Source of the DNA: Pseudooceanicola pacificus
GTDB taxonomy: Bacteria; Pseudomonadota; Alphaproteobacteria; Rhodobacterales; Rhodobacteraceae
Length of the DNA stretch: 64,000 nucleotides
NCBI RefSeq assembly: GCF_009789075.1
Contig: NZ_WNXQ01000004.1
Coordinates: 186,001 to 250,000, forward strand
Direction of reading: 5' to 3'
The notes under the pieces are model-generated. The model was not told the DNA's origin, made no database searches, and saw only the letters and a program-made list of their open reading frames with translations. This document shows, piece after piece, positions 1 to 7,911 of the stretch (within the stretch, counting starts at the first letter, position 1; each line of letters starts with the position of its first letter). A program made the translations under genes and the position numbers.

Positions 1-469
1 CGTCGCCCTCGAAGTTGCAGCCGAACGCGGTGAAGACGTAGAGCGGCCCCGGCCCCAGACCCGCCGCGTCATAGAGGGCCCGCATCTCGCGCTGATCATG
101 CAGCCCGGCCTCGGGCGTGCGGTTGTTGTTGCGCAGCAGGAAGGTGTCCGACGCGCTGCCCGACACCACGGGCCGCAGGGCGAACGGCGTGGCCTGCGCT
201 CGCCGGAACCCCGAGGCGCTGAGCCAGAGCGCGCCGTATTCCACCCCCTCGCGCATCGCCAGCCGGGCGCCGATCTCCTCGGCATCCGCCATCTGGGGCA
301 GCACCTTGGGATTGACGAAGGACGCGCAGGTGACATGCCGCAGCCCGGTGTCGGCCAGCGCATCGATCAGGCGGATCTTGTCGGCCACCGCGATGCCGGG
401 CGGTTCGCTCTGAAAGCCCTCGCGGGGGCCTTCCTCCAGTATCTCGATGCGGGCGGGAAGGTCTGTCAT
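1..469 (-). CDS. HMG-CoA lyase-like protein, 3' end beyond the window
   Basis: Start ATG at 469 (complement) lies 15 bp after the crotonase stop, preceded by a GGGAG ribosome site, so it is the distal gene of the minus-strand operon. About 156 codons are visible. The N-terminus reads EEGPREGF, followed near residue 50 by SFVNPKVLPQMAD, both hallmarks of the HMG-CoA lyase/DRE-TIM fold, which cleaves 3-hydroxy-acyl-CoAs to acetyl-CoA plus a ketone. The usual Arg-Asp pair is Arg16-Glu17 here; that Asp is a metal ligand and catalytic residue in HMG-CoA lyase. The His-x-His and Cys-loop motifs lie off the edge, so activity cannot be judged. A relative with a different hydroxyacyl-CoA or oxo-acid substrate is possible. 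Confidence 0.8.
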   Translation of the reverse strand, partial: MTDLPARIEILEEGPREGFQSEPPGIAVADKIRLIDALADTGLRHVTCASFVNPKVLPQMADAEEIGARLAMREGVEYGALWLSASGFRRAQATPFALRPVVSGSASDTFLLRNNNRTPEAGLHDQREMRALYDAAGLGPGPLYVFTAFGCNFEGD

Positions 470-484
470 CGCGTCGCTCCCGCG

Positions 485-1264
485 TCACTTGCCGGGCCAG
501 TCCGGCTTGCGCTTCTCGTTGAAGGCGGCAAGGCCCTCCTTCGCGTCCTGGGTCATGCCGAAGATGCCAAGCTGCGCTTCCATGAAGGTCAGGGATTCCT
601 CGACCGTCATGTCCCGCGTCGCCCGCAGGGCGTACTTGCCGCGCCGGATCGCGGTCGGCGACTTGTCGATGATCCGCCCGACCAGCCAGTCGGTCTTGGC
701 GTCCAGCTCCTCGGCCGGGACGGCGTAGTTGATCAGCCCCATCTCCTGCGCCTCCTGCGCGGTGACGGGTTCGCCGGTGATCGCCATCTCGTCGAACTTC
801 CGCGGCGGGATCAGCCGTTCCAGCAGCGCGGCGACCTGCACGGGGAAGAGGCCGATCTTGACCTCGGGAAGGCCGAACAGCGCCTTGTCCGAAGCGACGG
901 CCATGTCGCACATCGCCAGCAGGCCCATGCCGCCGGCCAGGCAATGGCCGTTCACCCGCGCCACAATGGGCGCGTCACAGGCCCGCGCCACCCGCAGCAG
1001 GCGGGCAAAGGGCGTGCGCGGTTCGGAGGGGTCGAACCCGAAGGTGTCCGAGCTGGGCTTGAGGTCGCCCCCGGCGCAGAACGCCTTGTCGCCCGCGCCG
1101 GTCAGCACGATGGCGCGGATGGTGCGGTCGTGCATGTTCTCTTCCAGCGCGACACGCAGGGCGTCCATCACCTCTTCGTTCAGCGCGTTGCGTCGCGCCT
1201 CGCGATTGAGGGTCAGCTTCAGGACTGTGTCCTGCCGGTCCACCAGCAGATCGGTATAGCTCAT
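485..1264 (-). CDS. enoyl-CoA hydratase/isomerase (crotonase family)
   Basis: 259 residues, the usual crotonase length, starting MSYTDLL; longer in-frame starts would intrude into the upstream racemase gene. The oxyanion-hole segments are FCAGGDL (62-68) and LAGG (109-112). Glutamates at about 134 (LPEVKIG) and 159 (FDEM) match the two catalytic Glu of enoyl-CoA hydratase, so hydration of a 2-enoyl-CoA is plausible. It lies 1 bp downstream of the CoA racemase gene and 15 bp before the HMG-CoA lyase-like gene, in one operon with an acyl-CoA dehydrogenase. Together they would dehydrogenate, hydrate and cleave a methyl-branched acyl-CoA (inference). The precise substrate is unknown. Confidence 0.9.
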   Translation of the reverse strand: MSYTDLLVDRQDTVLKLTLNREARRNALNEEVMDALRVALEENMHDRTIRAIVLTGAGDKAFCAGGDLKPSSDTFGFDPSEPRTPFARLLRVARACDAPIVARVNGHCLAGGMGLLAMCDMAVASDKALFGLPEVKIGLFPVQVAALLERLIPPRKFDEMAITGEPVTAQEAQEMGLINYAVPAEELDAKTDWLVGRIIDKSPTAIRRGKYALRATRDMTVEESLTFMEAQLGIFGMTQDAKEGLAAFNEKRKPDWPGK

Positions 1265-1265
1265 C

Positions 1266-2399
1266 TCAGGTCCTTTCCCAGTCTTGGTCGGCCCGGCCCG
1301 CCGCCCAGTCGTCGAGCAGCGTGGCCAGGTCGGTCTCGGTGTTTCCTTCGGCCTGCATGCGCTGCCCGGCCATCGAGCCGAACCGGGGTGCCGCCAGCGG
1401 CAGCACCGCGCCGTCTGCCGCGCGGGCAAAGCTGGCGCGCGCCTGCGCCTGCGGATGGTCGATCGCCTCGTCCAGGGTCAGCACGGGGCTGAGACAGGCG
1501 TCGCGCCCTTCGGCCAGGGTGACCCATTCGTCGCGCGCGCGGGTCGCGAAGCGCGCCGCGAAGAGGCGCCGCCCCTCGGGCCAGCGGGCCTTGTCGTGCT
1601 GCGGTGGCAGATCCGCGGGCGCGAGGTCCAGCACCTCAAGCAGCGCGGCATAGAACTTGGGCTCGATCGCGCCGACGGCGACATGGCGGCCATCGGCGCA
1701 GGAGTAGGTGTCGTAGAAGAACGCCCCGCCATCCAGCAGGTTGGTGCCCGGCGCCCCGAGGTGCCCCTGCCCATGCCAGGCGTATTGCTTGGCCATCAGG
1801 GTGGCGGTGCCGTCGACCATCGCGGCGTCGATCACCTCACCCCGCCCGGTCGCCCTGGCCTGCCAGAGCGCCGTCATCAGCCCGAAAAGCAGCGGCATGG
1901 TCCCGCCGCCGTAATCGCCCACAAGGTTGATCGGCAGGCCGGGCCGCCCGCCCTCGCCCACGATACGCCCCAGGGCACCGGCCACGGCGATGTAGTTGAT
2001 GTCATGCCCGGCCTCCTGCGCCAGCGGACCGTCCTGACCCCAGCCGGTCATCCGGGCATAGACCAGCGCGGGGTTGGCCGCGTGGCAGTCGGCGGGGCCG
2101 AGGCCCAGCTTTTCCATCGTGCCGGGCCGGAACCCTTCCATCAGCGCATCCGCATGGGCCACGAGGTCCAGCAGCATCGCCCGGCCCGGCCCGGACTTGA
2201 GGTCAAGCGTCATGACCCGGCGCCCGCGTACCACCGGATCCGGGGTCGCCGCGGCGCCGGCCCGGGTGATCCGCACGACATCGGCCCCGAACCCGGCCAG
2301 CAGCGTACCGGCCAGCGGCAACGGGCCAAGCGCCTCCATCTCAAGGATGCGCAGCCCGGAAAGTGGGCCCGATGGCGGTATGCTCGTCTCCCCGGACAT
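1266..2399 (-). CDS. CaiB/BaiF family CoA racemase, AMACR-like
   Basis: 377 residues from MSGETS, 13 bp after the acyl-CoA dehydrogenase stop. It is a type III CoA-transferase fold with the alpha-methylacyl-CoA racemase signature: GWGQDGPLAQEAGHDINYI (119-137) with His132, Asp162 in VGDYGGG and Glu246 in GAIEP. The spacing is nearly that of the catalytic His/Asp/Glu of the mycobacterial racemase. AMACR inverts the 2-methyl stereocentre of 2R-methylacyl-CoAs so that an S-specific acyl-CoA dehydrogenase, encoded just upstream, can act. This points to a methyl-branched side chain (isoprenoid- or steroid-like) as substrate of the operon (inference). A plain CoA transferase is less likely given the His-Asp pair. 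Confidence 0.82.
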   Translation of the reverse strand: MSGETSIPPSGPLSGLRILEMEALGPLPLAGTLLAGFGADVVRITRAGAAATPDPVVRGRRVMTLDLKSGPGRAMLLDLVAHADALMEGFRPGTMEKLGLGPADCHAANPALVYARMTGWGQDGPLAQEAGHDINYIAVAGALGRIVGEGGRPGLPINLVGDYGGGTMPLLFGLMTALWQARATGRGEVIDAAMVDGTATLMAKQYAWHGQGHLGAPGTNLLDGGAFFYDTYSCADGRHVAVGAIEPKFYAALLEVLDLAPADLPPQHDKARWPEGRRLFAARFATRARDEWVTLAEGRDACLSPVLTLDEAIDHPQAQARASFARAADGAVLPLAAPRFGSMAGQRMQAEGNTETDLATLLDDWAAGRADQDWERT

Positions 2400-2412
2400 G
2401 GCCGCGCCGGGA

Positions 2413-3612
2413 TCAGTAGGAGCGCGGCAGGCCAAGCACATGCTCGGAGACGTAGTTCATGATCATCTCGCGGCTGACCGGCGCAATGCGGGGCAGCATG
2501 ATCTCGCGCAGGTAGCGTTCGACGTTGTACTCCTTGGCATAGCCAAAGCCGCCATGCGTCCGAACCACCTGGTCGCAGGTGGCAAAGGCGGCGTCGGCGG
2601 CAAGGTATTTGGCCGCATTGGCCTGCGCCCCGCAGGGTTGGCCGGAATCGTAGAGCTTGGCCGCCAGCCAGACCATCAGGTCCGCCGCTTCCAGCGACAT
2701 CCAGCTTTGCGCCAGCGGGTGCTGGATCGCCTGGTTCTGGCCGATGGGTCGGCCGAACACCGTGCGGTCATTCGCGTACTGGATGCCGTGCGCCAGCGAC
2801 CGGCGGCCAAGGCCGATGCATTCCGCCGCGATCAGCACCCGTTCGGGGTTGAGGCTGTCCAGCAGCATGCGGAAGCCCTTGCCCTCTTCGCCGATGCGGT
2901 CTTCCTCGGGGATGACGAGGTTGTCGATGAAGATCGCGTTCGAGTTGACGGCGTTGCGGCCCATCTTGTCGATCTCGCGCACCTCGATCCGGTCGCGGTT
3001 GAAATCGGTGTAGAACAGCGTCATGCCGTCGGTCCGCTTGGCGCAGTCCTCAAGCGGCGTGGTCCGGGTCAGCAGGAACAGCTTGGTCGCCTGTTGCGCC
3101 GTGGTGGTCCAGACCTTGCGCCCGTTCACCACGTAGTTGTCGCCCTGCCGGACCGCCCGGGTGGTGATCGCGGTGGTGTCGAGGCCGGCGTCGGGCTCGG
3201 TCACGCCAAAGGCCACCTTGTCCTCGCCCCGCACCAGCGGGGGGACGATCCGGGCCTTCTGTTCCTCGGTGCCGTAGATCAGCACGGGATGCGGGCCGAA
3301 GAGGTTGATGTGAAACGTCGAACAGCCCGAGATCGCGCCGGCCGAATTCGCCACCGTCTGCATCATCAGCGCAGCCTCGGCCACGCCCAGACCCGCCCCG
3401 CCGTATTCCTCGGGCATGGTCAGTCCCAGCCAGCCCTGGTCCGCCAGAGCCTTGTGGAATTCGTGGGGGAATTCGTGCTTTCTTTCCTTCTCGCGCCAGT
3501 ATTCGTCGTCGAACCCGTCGCAGAGCTTCTTGATCGCGCGCTGGATATCGGCGCGTTCTTCGGTCGGTTCCAGTCCGACGGGAAGCGCTTCGGACAGCAG
3601 ATTGACGTTCAT
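2413..3612 (-). CDS. acyl-CoA dehydrogenase
   Basis: 399 residues starting MNVNLLSE; an upstream in-frame ATG is not used because it would reach into the flavin reductase gene. Recognisable segments are MPEEYGGAG (about 66-74), FGVTEPDAGLDTT (FAD and substrate contact), WTTTAQQ, FGRPIGQNQAIQHPLA and RTHGGFGYAKEYNVER near the C-terminus. It oxidises an acyl-CoA to the 2-enoyl-CoA and passes electrons to ETF. It is single rather than paired, unlike the two dehydrogenase genes at 53-55 kb, so it probably forms a homotetramer. It is followed by AMACR-like, crotonase and HMG-CoA lyase-like genes, making a short branched-chain beta-oxidation operon. Confidence 0.92.
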   Translation of the reverse strand: MNVNLLSEALPVGLEPTEERADIQRAIKKLCDGFDDEYWREKERKHEFPHEFHKALADQGWLGLTMPEEYGGAGLGVAEAALMMQTVANSAGAISGCSTFHINLFGPHPVLIYGTEEQKARIVPPLVRGEDKVAFGVTEPDAGLDTTAITTRAVRQGDNYVVNGRKVWTTTAQQATKLFLLTRTTPLEDCAKRTDGMTLFYTDFNRDRIEVREIDKMGRNAVNSNAIFIDNLVIPEEDRIGEEGKGFRMLLDSLNPERVLIAAECIGLGRRSLAHGIQYANDRTVFGRPIGQNQAIQHPLAQSWMSLEAADLMVWLAAKLYDSGQPCGAQANAAKYLAADAAFATCDQVVRTHGGFGYAKEYNVERYLREIMLPRIAPVSREMIMNYVSEHVLGLPRSY

Positions 3613-3690
3613 GTTCAGGATACTCCCAATTGGCGCAGTCAGAACGCCGCGATGGCGGCGCGGAAAGTCGGTTCGGTCTTCGCCACGCAC

Positions 3691-4488
3691 TCAGGCCGTG
3701 GCGAAACGGCCCTTGCGGCCGTCGAGATAGACCATCGGGTCGAGTTCGGCGTCGGCGCGGACGGCCTCGACCTGTCCGACGAATATGGAATGGGTACCGT
3801 AGCGCCACCGCTCGGCCACACTGCAGAAGATATTGGCCTGGGCATCGGCCAGATAGGGCAGCCCGCCCTCCTCGCGCCAGTCGCCAAGGGAAAACCGCGC
3901 CTCGCCCTTCAGCTCTCCGCTGAAGGCGCCCAGCAGGTCGCTGTGCGCGCCGCCCATCAGGTTGGCGCAGAACCGTCCCTCGGCATCCAGGGGGTCATGG
4001 ATGCTGGCGCCGGTGTTCACGCAGACAAGGATGGACGGCGGCTCGAAGCAGAGAGAGGTGACCGATGTCGCGGCCATGCCGTGCCGCCGTCCATCGCGCA
4101 GCGTGGTGACCAGGCAAGGCGTTGCCGCCAGCCGGCGCATGGCCTTGCGGAAGGCATCGCCCACGGCGGGCGAGTCCCCGGCGGCCAGGGGCCATTCCAC
4201 ATGCGCCCTGATCGCCGCGCCGTCGGCACTGACCCAGCCCATCGGCCGGGCCTTGTCCAACATCAGTTCGAACCGGGCCAGCCAGTCGGGGTCGGCCGGC
4301 CCGGCGGCGCGCAGCCAGGTGCAGGACACCCAGGCGGTGTCCGCGTCATCGAAGGTCAGCGCGGAGCGAAGATCGGCTCCGAGCGACGCGAACCCCGCCG
4401 CAGGGCGGTCAGACATCACCACCTTGAACCGCTTGAAATCGTTCGCCTCCGCGAGGGCCGCGGCGTTTCCGGTCACGTGCACTTCCAT
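3691..4488 (-). CDS. flavin reductase domain protein with extra N-terminal region
   Basis: 265 residues. The C-terminal part (about 108-265) is a flavin reductase/HpaC-like FMN-binding split barrel: AFRKAMRRLAATPCLVTT, GMAATSVTSLCFEPPSILVCV, then SIHDPL and FCANLM. It would supply reduced FMN to the luciferase-like monooxygenase encoded 12 bp upstream. The first ~105 residues are not part of the usual ~160-residue reductase and I do not recognise them; they contain Trp and charged residues (DWLARFELMLDKARPMGW) and may be a small dimerisation or substrate domain. A 78-bp gap separates it from the acyl-CoA dehydrogenase gene. Confidence 0.85.
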   Translation of the reverse strand: MEVHVTGNAAALAEANDFKRFKVVMSDRPAAGFASLGADLRSALTFDDADTAWVSCTWLRAAGPADPDWLARFELMLDKARPMGWVSADGAAIRAHVEWPLAAGDSPAVGDAFRKAMRRLAATPCLVTTLRDGRRHGMAATSVTSLCFEPPSILVCVNTGASIHDPLDAEGRFCANLMGGAHSDLLGAFSGELKGEARFSLGDWREEGGLPYLADAQANIFCSVAERWRYGTHSIFVGQVEAVRADAELDPMVYLDGRKGRFATA

Positions 4489-4500
4489 GACGTCGTCCCT

Positions 4501-5679
4501 TTACTCCCCGGCCTTGCGATGCGCTTTCTTCTCGGACTGCTCGGCTTCGTGCTGGGCGAATGCCGCATCTGACGCGGTCTTGCGCCGATCCTGGAAGTTC
4601 GTGTTCTGCTCGATCATCCAGTCCTGGGTCGCGCGGCGGTTGGCGTTGGTCTTGGCGAAATGCGGCATCACGTACCGGGCGTAAAGCTCATAGGATTTCC
4701 GCGTCGCCGCGGGGTCGGCCCAGTCGACATGCTGCGCGAGGAAGACGCCGAATTCGCCTTGCTTGCCCTGCATCCGCTCGATCATCTCGATGGCGTCGTC
4801 GGGGGTTCCGATCACGGCGCGCTTGGACTCCACCAGCTTCTTGGGCAGTTCCTTGCCCTTCGCCTTGAACGGGTTGGGCGAGACCAGCTCGTAGTAGTCG
4901 CCCCATTCGTCGAGCCCCCATTCGACGTTCTTGAACGCCTGTTCGCGGGTTTCGGCAATGTGAATCGGCGCGACCAGCCGCAGGTTGCGGCGGTCCATCG
5001 TGTTGCCGTACTCGGCCGCCGTCTCGCAGGCGATCTGCCAGTTGGTATCCAGCACGTTGAACCCGCCGGAATCCGACGCGGCGACGCAGAGCATGGACGC
5101 CCCGTACTTGCCCGCCGCCTTGCCGCCCGAGGGCGTGCCGGCGCTTGCAACGGCGATTTCCGGCAGGGGCCGGGTATAGGGCAGCAGGTGCGCACGTGCG
5201 TTCTGCAACGTGTACCATTCAGATGTCTCGGTGACCTCCTCGCCCTTCAGCAGGCGGATGATCACGTCCAGCGCCTCCAGCATCCGGTTGCGAGTCAGCT
5301 TGGGTTCGATCGCCTGCATATGCGCGTCGCCCATCAGCAGACCCGGGCCAAAGCCGAAGCTGACCCGGCCCTGCGTCTGGTGATCCAGTTGCGCGATGCG
5401 GTTCGCGACCATCAGGGGATTGTGATAGGGCAACGAGATCACGCCGGTGCCGAACCGGATTCGCGTCGTGGCCTCGGCGGCCGCCGCGATGAAAAGCTCG
5501 GGCGAGGCGATGATCTCCATCCCGCCGGAGTGGTGCTCGCCCACCCAGACCTCGTTGTAGCCCAGGTCTTCCCAGAGCTTGCAGTACTCGATGTCCCTGC
5601 GGAGGAGCGTTGTCGGGCTTTCCCCGATTGGGTGATACGGTGCCAGAAAGATCCCGTGGCGCAGCTGAATATCCGACAT
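4501..5679 (-). CDS. luciferase-like (LLM) flavin-dependent monooxygenase
   Basis: 392 residues with the bacterial luciferase/F420-FMN TIM-barrel pattern: EVWVGEHHSGG (about 43-53), RIRFGTGVISLPYHNPL, RIAQLDHQTQGRVSFGFGPG, and IGTPDDAIEMIERM near 300. The C-terminus (about 355-392) is a charged, Gln/Lys-rich tail. It should insert oxygen into an organic substrate (epoxidation or Baeyer-Villiger type) using FMNH2 from the reductase encoded next. Proteins annotated as limonene 1,2-monooxygenase belong to this class, but sequence alone does not fix the substrate. It is the first gene of the minus operon, with a strong GGAGGAGAGG ribosome site. Confidence 0.88.
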   Translation of the reverse strand: MSDIQLRHGIFLAPYHPIGESPTTLLRRDIEYCKLWEDLGYNEVWVGEHHSGGMEIIASPELFIAAAAEATTRIRFGTGVISLPYHNPLMVANRIAQLDHQTQGRVSFGFGPGLLMGDAHMQAIEPKLTRNRMLEALDVIIRLLKGEEVTETSEWYTLQNARAHLLPYTRPLPEIAVASAGTPSGGKAAGKYGASMLCVAASDSGGFNVLDTNWQIACETAAEYGNTMDRRNLRLVAPIHIAETREQAFKNVEWGLDEWGDYYELVSPNPFKAKGKELPKKLVESKRAVIGTPDDAIEMIERMQGKQGEFGVFLAQHVDWADPAATRKSYELYARYVMPHFAKTNANRRATQDWMIEQNTNFQDRRKTASDAAFAQHEAEQSEKKAHRKAGE

Positions 5680-5736
5680 TTCCTCTCCTCCGGAAGCGTT
5701 TTGAACGCCATGCGCATCGCGGCATTCCCGGACGAT

Positions 5737-5764
5737 GGCTATGGTATGGCTAAGTGATGGTCAA
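5737..5764 (-). promoter_or_regulatory. possible promoter of the LLM-acyl-CoA dehydrogenase operon
   Basis: On the minus strand TTGACC (5764-5759) is followed, about 17 bp on, by a weak TAGCCA-like -10 region. The 146-bp gap 5680-5825 is otherwise featureless and has no TGTCCCC box. This is a weak call. Confidence 0.3.
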
Positions 5765-5825
5765 TAGTACTTTTCGGGAATCAGCCGGCACTTCGCGAAG
5801 AAGTTCCGGCAGGGTTCCCAGGGTC

Positions 5826-6458
5826 TCAGTGGCCCGAGTTGCGTTCGGCCCGTCGTTTGCGCGCCAGGTTGATCATCGCCTGGACGACGTCCTCGCCGTT
5901 TTCGCGCGCCTCGCGCTTGGCGGTGGTCCAGAGCTTGAAATCTTCCTCGGCCGTGTCGGTGTGATTGTTCCAGTCCGCATCGAGCGGCGTGGTGATCTCA
6001 AGGCGGACGCCGTTGGGATCATAGAAGTAAATCGACATGATGATGCCGTGATCCGTGGGACCCACGATGTCGATGTCGTTCGACTTCAGCCACTCGTACC
6101 ACTCCATCAGCTTCTCGGTGCTGTCGACTTCCAGCGCGATGTGCGTGAACACGTCATAGGCCGGGTGGGTCGACTTGGCCGGTGCCGGCAGGCCCGGCGC
6201 CTCGAAGAAGGCAAAGGTCGATCCGTCCTTCATCTTGAAGAAGACGTGAAAGTAGGGAAACGCGTCGCCGGTCGAGGGCACCGCGTCGTCGATCACCGTG
6301 CTTGCGATCTCCATCCCCATGATGCGGGTGTAGAAGTCGTACGTGGCCTCGACGTCGTGGGTGACCCAGGCCGCGTGGTTCAGCATCATCGGCGTCAGGC
6401 CGGGGTTGCGGGGCTGCAGGTCTGCAGGGCGGTCTGTCTGGAGTTCCGCATTTGCCAT
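5826..6458 (-). CDS. VOC superfamily protein (glyoxalase/extradiol dioxygenase fold)
   Basis: 210 residues. One paired betaalphabetabetabeta module starts at LNHAAWVTHDVEATYDFYTRIMG. His28, His106 (FTHIALEV) and Glu154 (VRLEITTP) form the His-His-Glu metal triad of VOC metalloenzymes. A charged C-terminal helix (about 168-210) follows. The family includes extradiol ring-cleavage dioxygenases, glyoxalases, epimerases and fosfomycin-resistance enzymes. Next to an alpha/beta hydrolase, a meta-cleavage or related C-C bond role is possible (inference). A TGTCCCC box lies about 75 bp upstream, so it probably starts its own transcript. Confidence 0.85.
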   Translation of the reverse strand: MANAELQTDRPADLQPRNPGLTPMMLNHAAWVTHDVEATYDFYTRIMGMEIASTVIDDAVPSTGDAFPYFHVFFKMKDGSTFAFFEAPGLPAPAKSTHPAYDVFTHIALEVDSTEKLMEWYEWLKSNDIDIVGPTDHGIIMSIYFYDPNGVRLEITTPLDADWNNHTDTAEEDFKLWTTAKREARENGEDVVQAMINLARKRRAERNSGH

Positions 6459-6533
6459 GACTTACCTCGTCTCCTTGATATCCGTATGGGTCCATCTCTG
6501 AAAATCAGGCTAGCATCGGGGCTTTCCGGCACT

Positions 6534-6552
6534 TGTCCCCCCTGATGGTACG
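6534..6552 (-). promoter_or_regulatory. TGTCCCC-type regulon box I
   Basis: Plus strand TGTCCCC-N5-TGGTACG, read towards the VOC gene as CGTACCA-N5-GGGGACA. A TAGCCT hexamer (complement of 6507-6512) begins 21 bp further on, suggesting the -10 element. Member of the recurring box family described in the findings. Confidence 0.55.
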
Positions 6553-6570
6553 CCGCCTGTGCGGCAGGCC

Positions 6571-7752
6571 TCAGCCGTCGAAAAGGCCCCGCTCGCGCAG
6601 CCACGACAGCTGCGTGTCGATCGCCTCTTTCAGGTGCTCGGGCTGGCCCGCGTAATAGTGCGAACCGCCCTTGATCACGTGGTAGGTCTTGTCGGCGCTG
6701 GCGGCGGCGGCGTGGATGGCCGGCGTGTGATAGGGCGGCACGGCATCGTCGGCGCTGTTCTCGATCGCCAGGAACGGCACCTTGATCCTGGCGGCATTGG
6801 CGACGCCATCGGCATTGCTGTCCGCGACCGACCACTGCGACAGCCAGGACCGCAGCGTCGCGAAGCGGCCAAGCGCCACAGGCCCCGAATTCACCGTCTC
6901 GGGATTGCCGAGGTAGCTGGTCCCGGGCGTGCGGTCGTTGGGATCGAGCGTGGGGTCGATGAACCGCGGGTCGGCAAAGGTGCGGTGCGTCAGGAACGGG
7001 CGCTCGACCTCGCCGGTGCCGCGCGATTTCAGGTCTTCCAGCGTCTCCAGAACGGTGGCCCGGATCCGGTCGACGCGGGCGCGCTGCGCGGTGCGGTAGC
7101 GCTCGATGTAGGCGGCGCTGAAGGGCGGCTTGTGCGGGTTGGCCGGGTCGTAGATGTCGAGCTCCGGGTCGCGCCTGTCGGGGTTCATCTCGTCCAGCAC
7201 CGAGGGGTCGATATTGTCCAGCAGCAGCCGCGCGCGCGAGATATGGGCGGCCTGGAACACCAGCGCATCGGCCGGGATCAGGCCGGCGCCCTTCACGTTC
7301 ACCGGATCGCCGGCGGGGGTATGGGTGATCGAGGGCGCCTCGGCCTCGGCCTGGTACATCAGCGTCAGCGAACCGCCGCCGCTCCACCCGACCAGGACGA
7401 CCTTGCTGTAGCCCAGCACCTCCTTGGCGTGGCGGATGTAGGCGCCGAGGTCCAGCAGCACCTTTTCCATGATCAGGGCGGTGTCGTTCTTGGCATAGCG
7501 GCTTGCGGCGCACAGCACGTGCAGCCCCTGCGCCACCAGGGCACGCGGCACCGGCAAAAGCTGCAGGGTCGAGGCCGGGTGCATCATCACGCAGAGCGTA
7601 TCCGACGGCCGCCCCTCGGGCGTGATCAGGATCCCTTCCAGGTTCACATTGCCCTGGTTTCCGGAAAATCCATAAGTTTCAACGAACTGGCTGTTGTCGG
7701 CATAGTGCAGGTGCAGCCATTGGAAATTGAGCTCATAGGGGGGGCTGGTCAT
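6571..7752 (-). CDS. alpha/beta hydrolase
   Basis: 393 residues from MTSPPYEL. The nucleophile elbow is GWSGGG with Ser124. MMHPAST (57-63) is in the oxyanion strand position, and the C-terminal GGSHYY supplies the catalytic His. A long inserted lid region (about 140-270) carries Asp/Arg-rich helices. It would hydrolyse an ester, lactone or C-C bond. The ATG at 7752 was chosen because the frame stays open further upstream only through the divergent flavoprotein gene. A box precedes it (7808-7827). Next to the LLM monooxygenase, lactone opening after a Baeyer-Villiger step is attractive but unproven. Confidence 0.85.
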   Translation of the reverse strand: MTSPPYELNFQWLHLHYADNSQFVETYGFSGNQGNVNLEGILITPEGRPSDTLCVMMHPASTLQLLPVPRALVAQGLHVLCAASRYAKNDTALIMEKVLLDLGAYIRHAKEVLGYSKVVLVGWSGGGSLTLMYQAEAEAPSITHTPAGDPVNVKGAGLIPADALVFQAAHISRARLLLDNIDPSVLDEMNPDRRDPELDIYDPANPHKPPFSAAYIERYRTAQRARVDRIRATVLETLEDLKSRGTGEVERPFLTHRTFADPRFIDPTLDPNDRTPGTSYLGNPETVNSGPVALGRFATLRSWLSQWSVADSNADGVANAARIKVPFLAIENSADDAVPPYHTPAIHAAAASADKTYHVIKGGSHYYAGQPEHLKEAIDTQLSWLRERGLFDG

Positions 7753-7807
7753 GGTCGCTCTCCGGAAATCATGGTGCGGGAACCTTAGCCGGGCACCCCT
7801 GCGGCGA

Positions 7808-7827
7808 TGTCCCCCGCGCGTGTTACA
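7808..7827. promoter_or_regulatory. TGTCCCC-type regulon box A
   Basis: TGTCCCC-N6-TGTTACA between the divergent hydrolase (start 7752) and flavoprotein (start 7912). Towards the hydrolase, TAAGGT (complement of 7782-7787) starts 20 bp after the box. Confidence 0.6.
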
Positions 7828-7911
7828 GGTGCCGGTCCCTGCGCGCGGGGGCAGCGCGCCCCCCTGCCCCCGGTAGTCTGGGCCGGTTGCAACAGGATCG
7901 GAGAGGGCCCC

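Noticed and set aside
2074-4572. A plus-strand open frame of 832 codons
   Set aside because: Antisense to the racemase, acyl-CoA dehydrogenase and flavin reductase genes, all of which show family motifs.
5826-7752. Classical meta-cleavage pair (extradiol dioxygenase plus C-C hydrolase)
   Set aside because: The VOC protein is a single-module 210-residue form and the hydrolase has an atypical lid, so I do not assign ring cleavage; it stays a possibility only.
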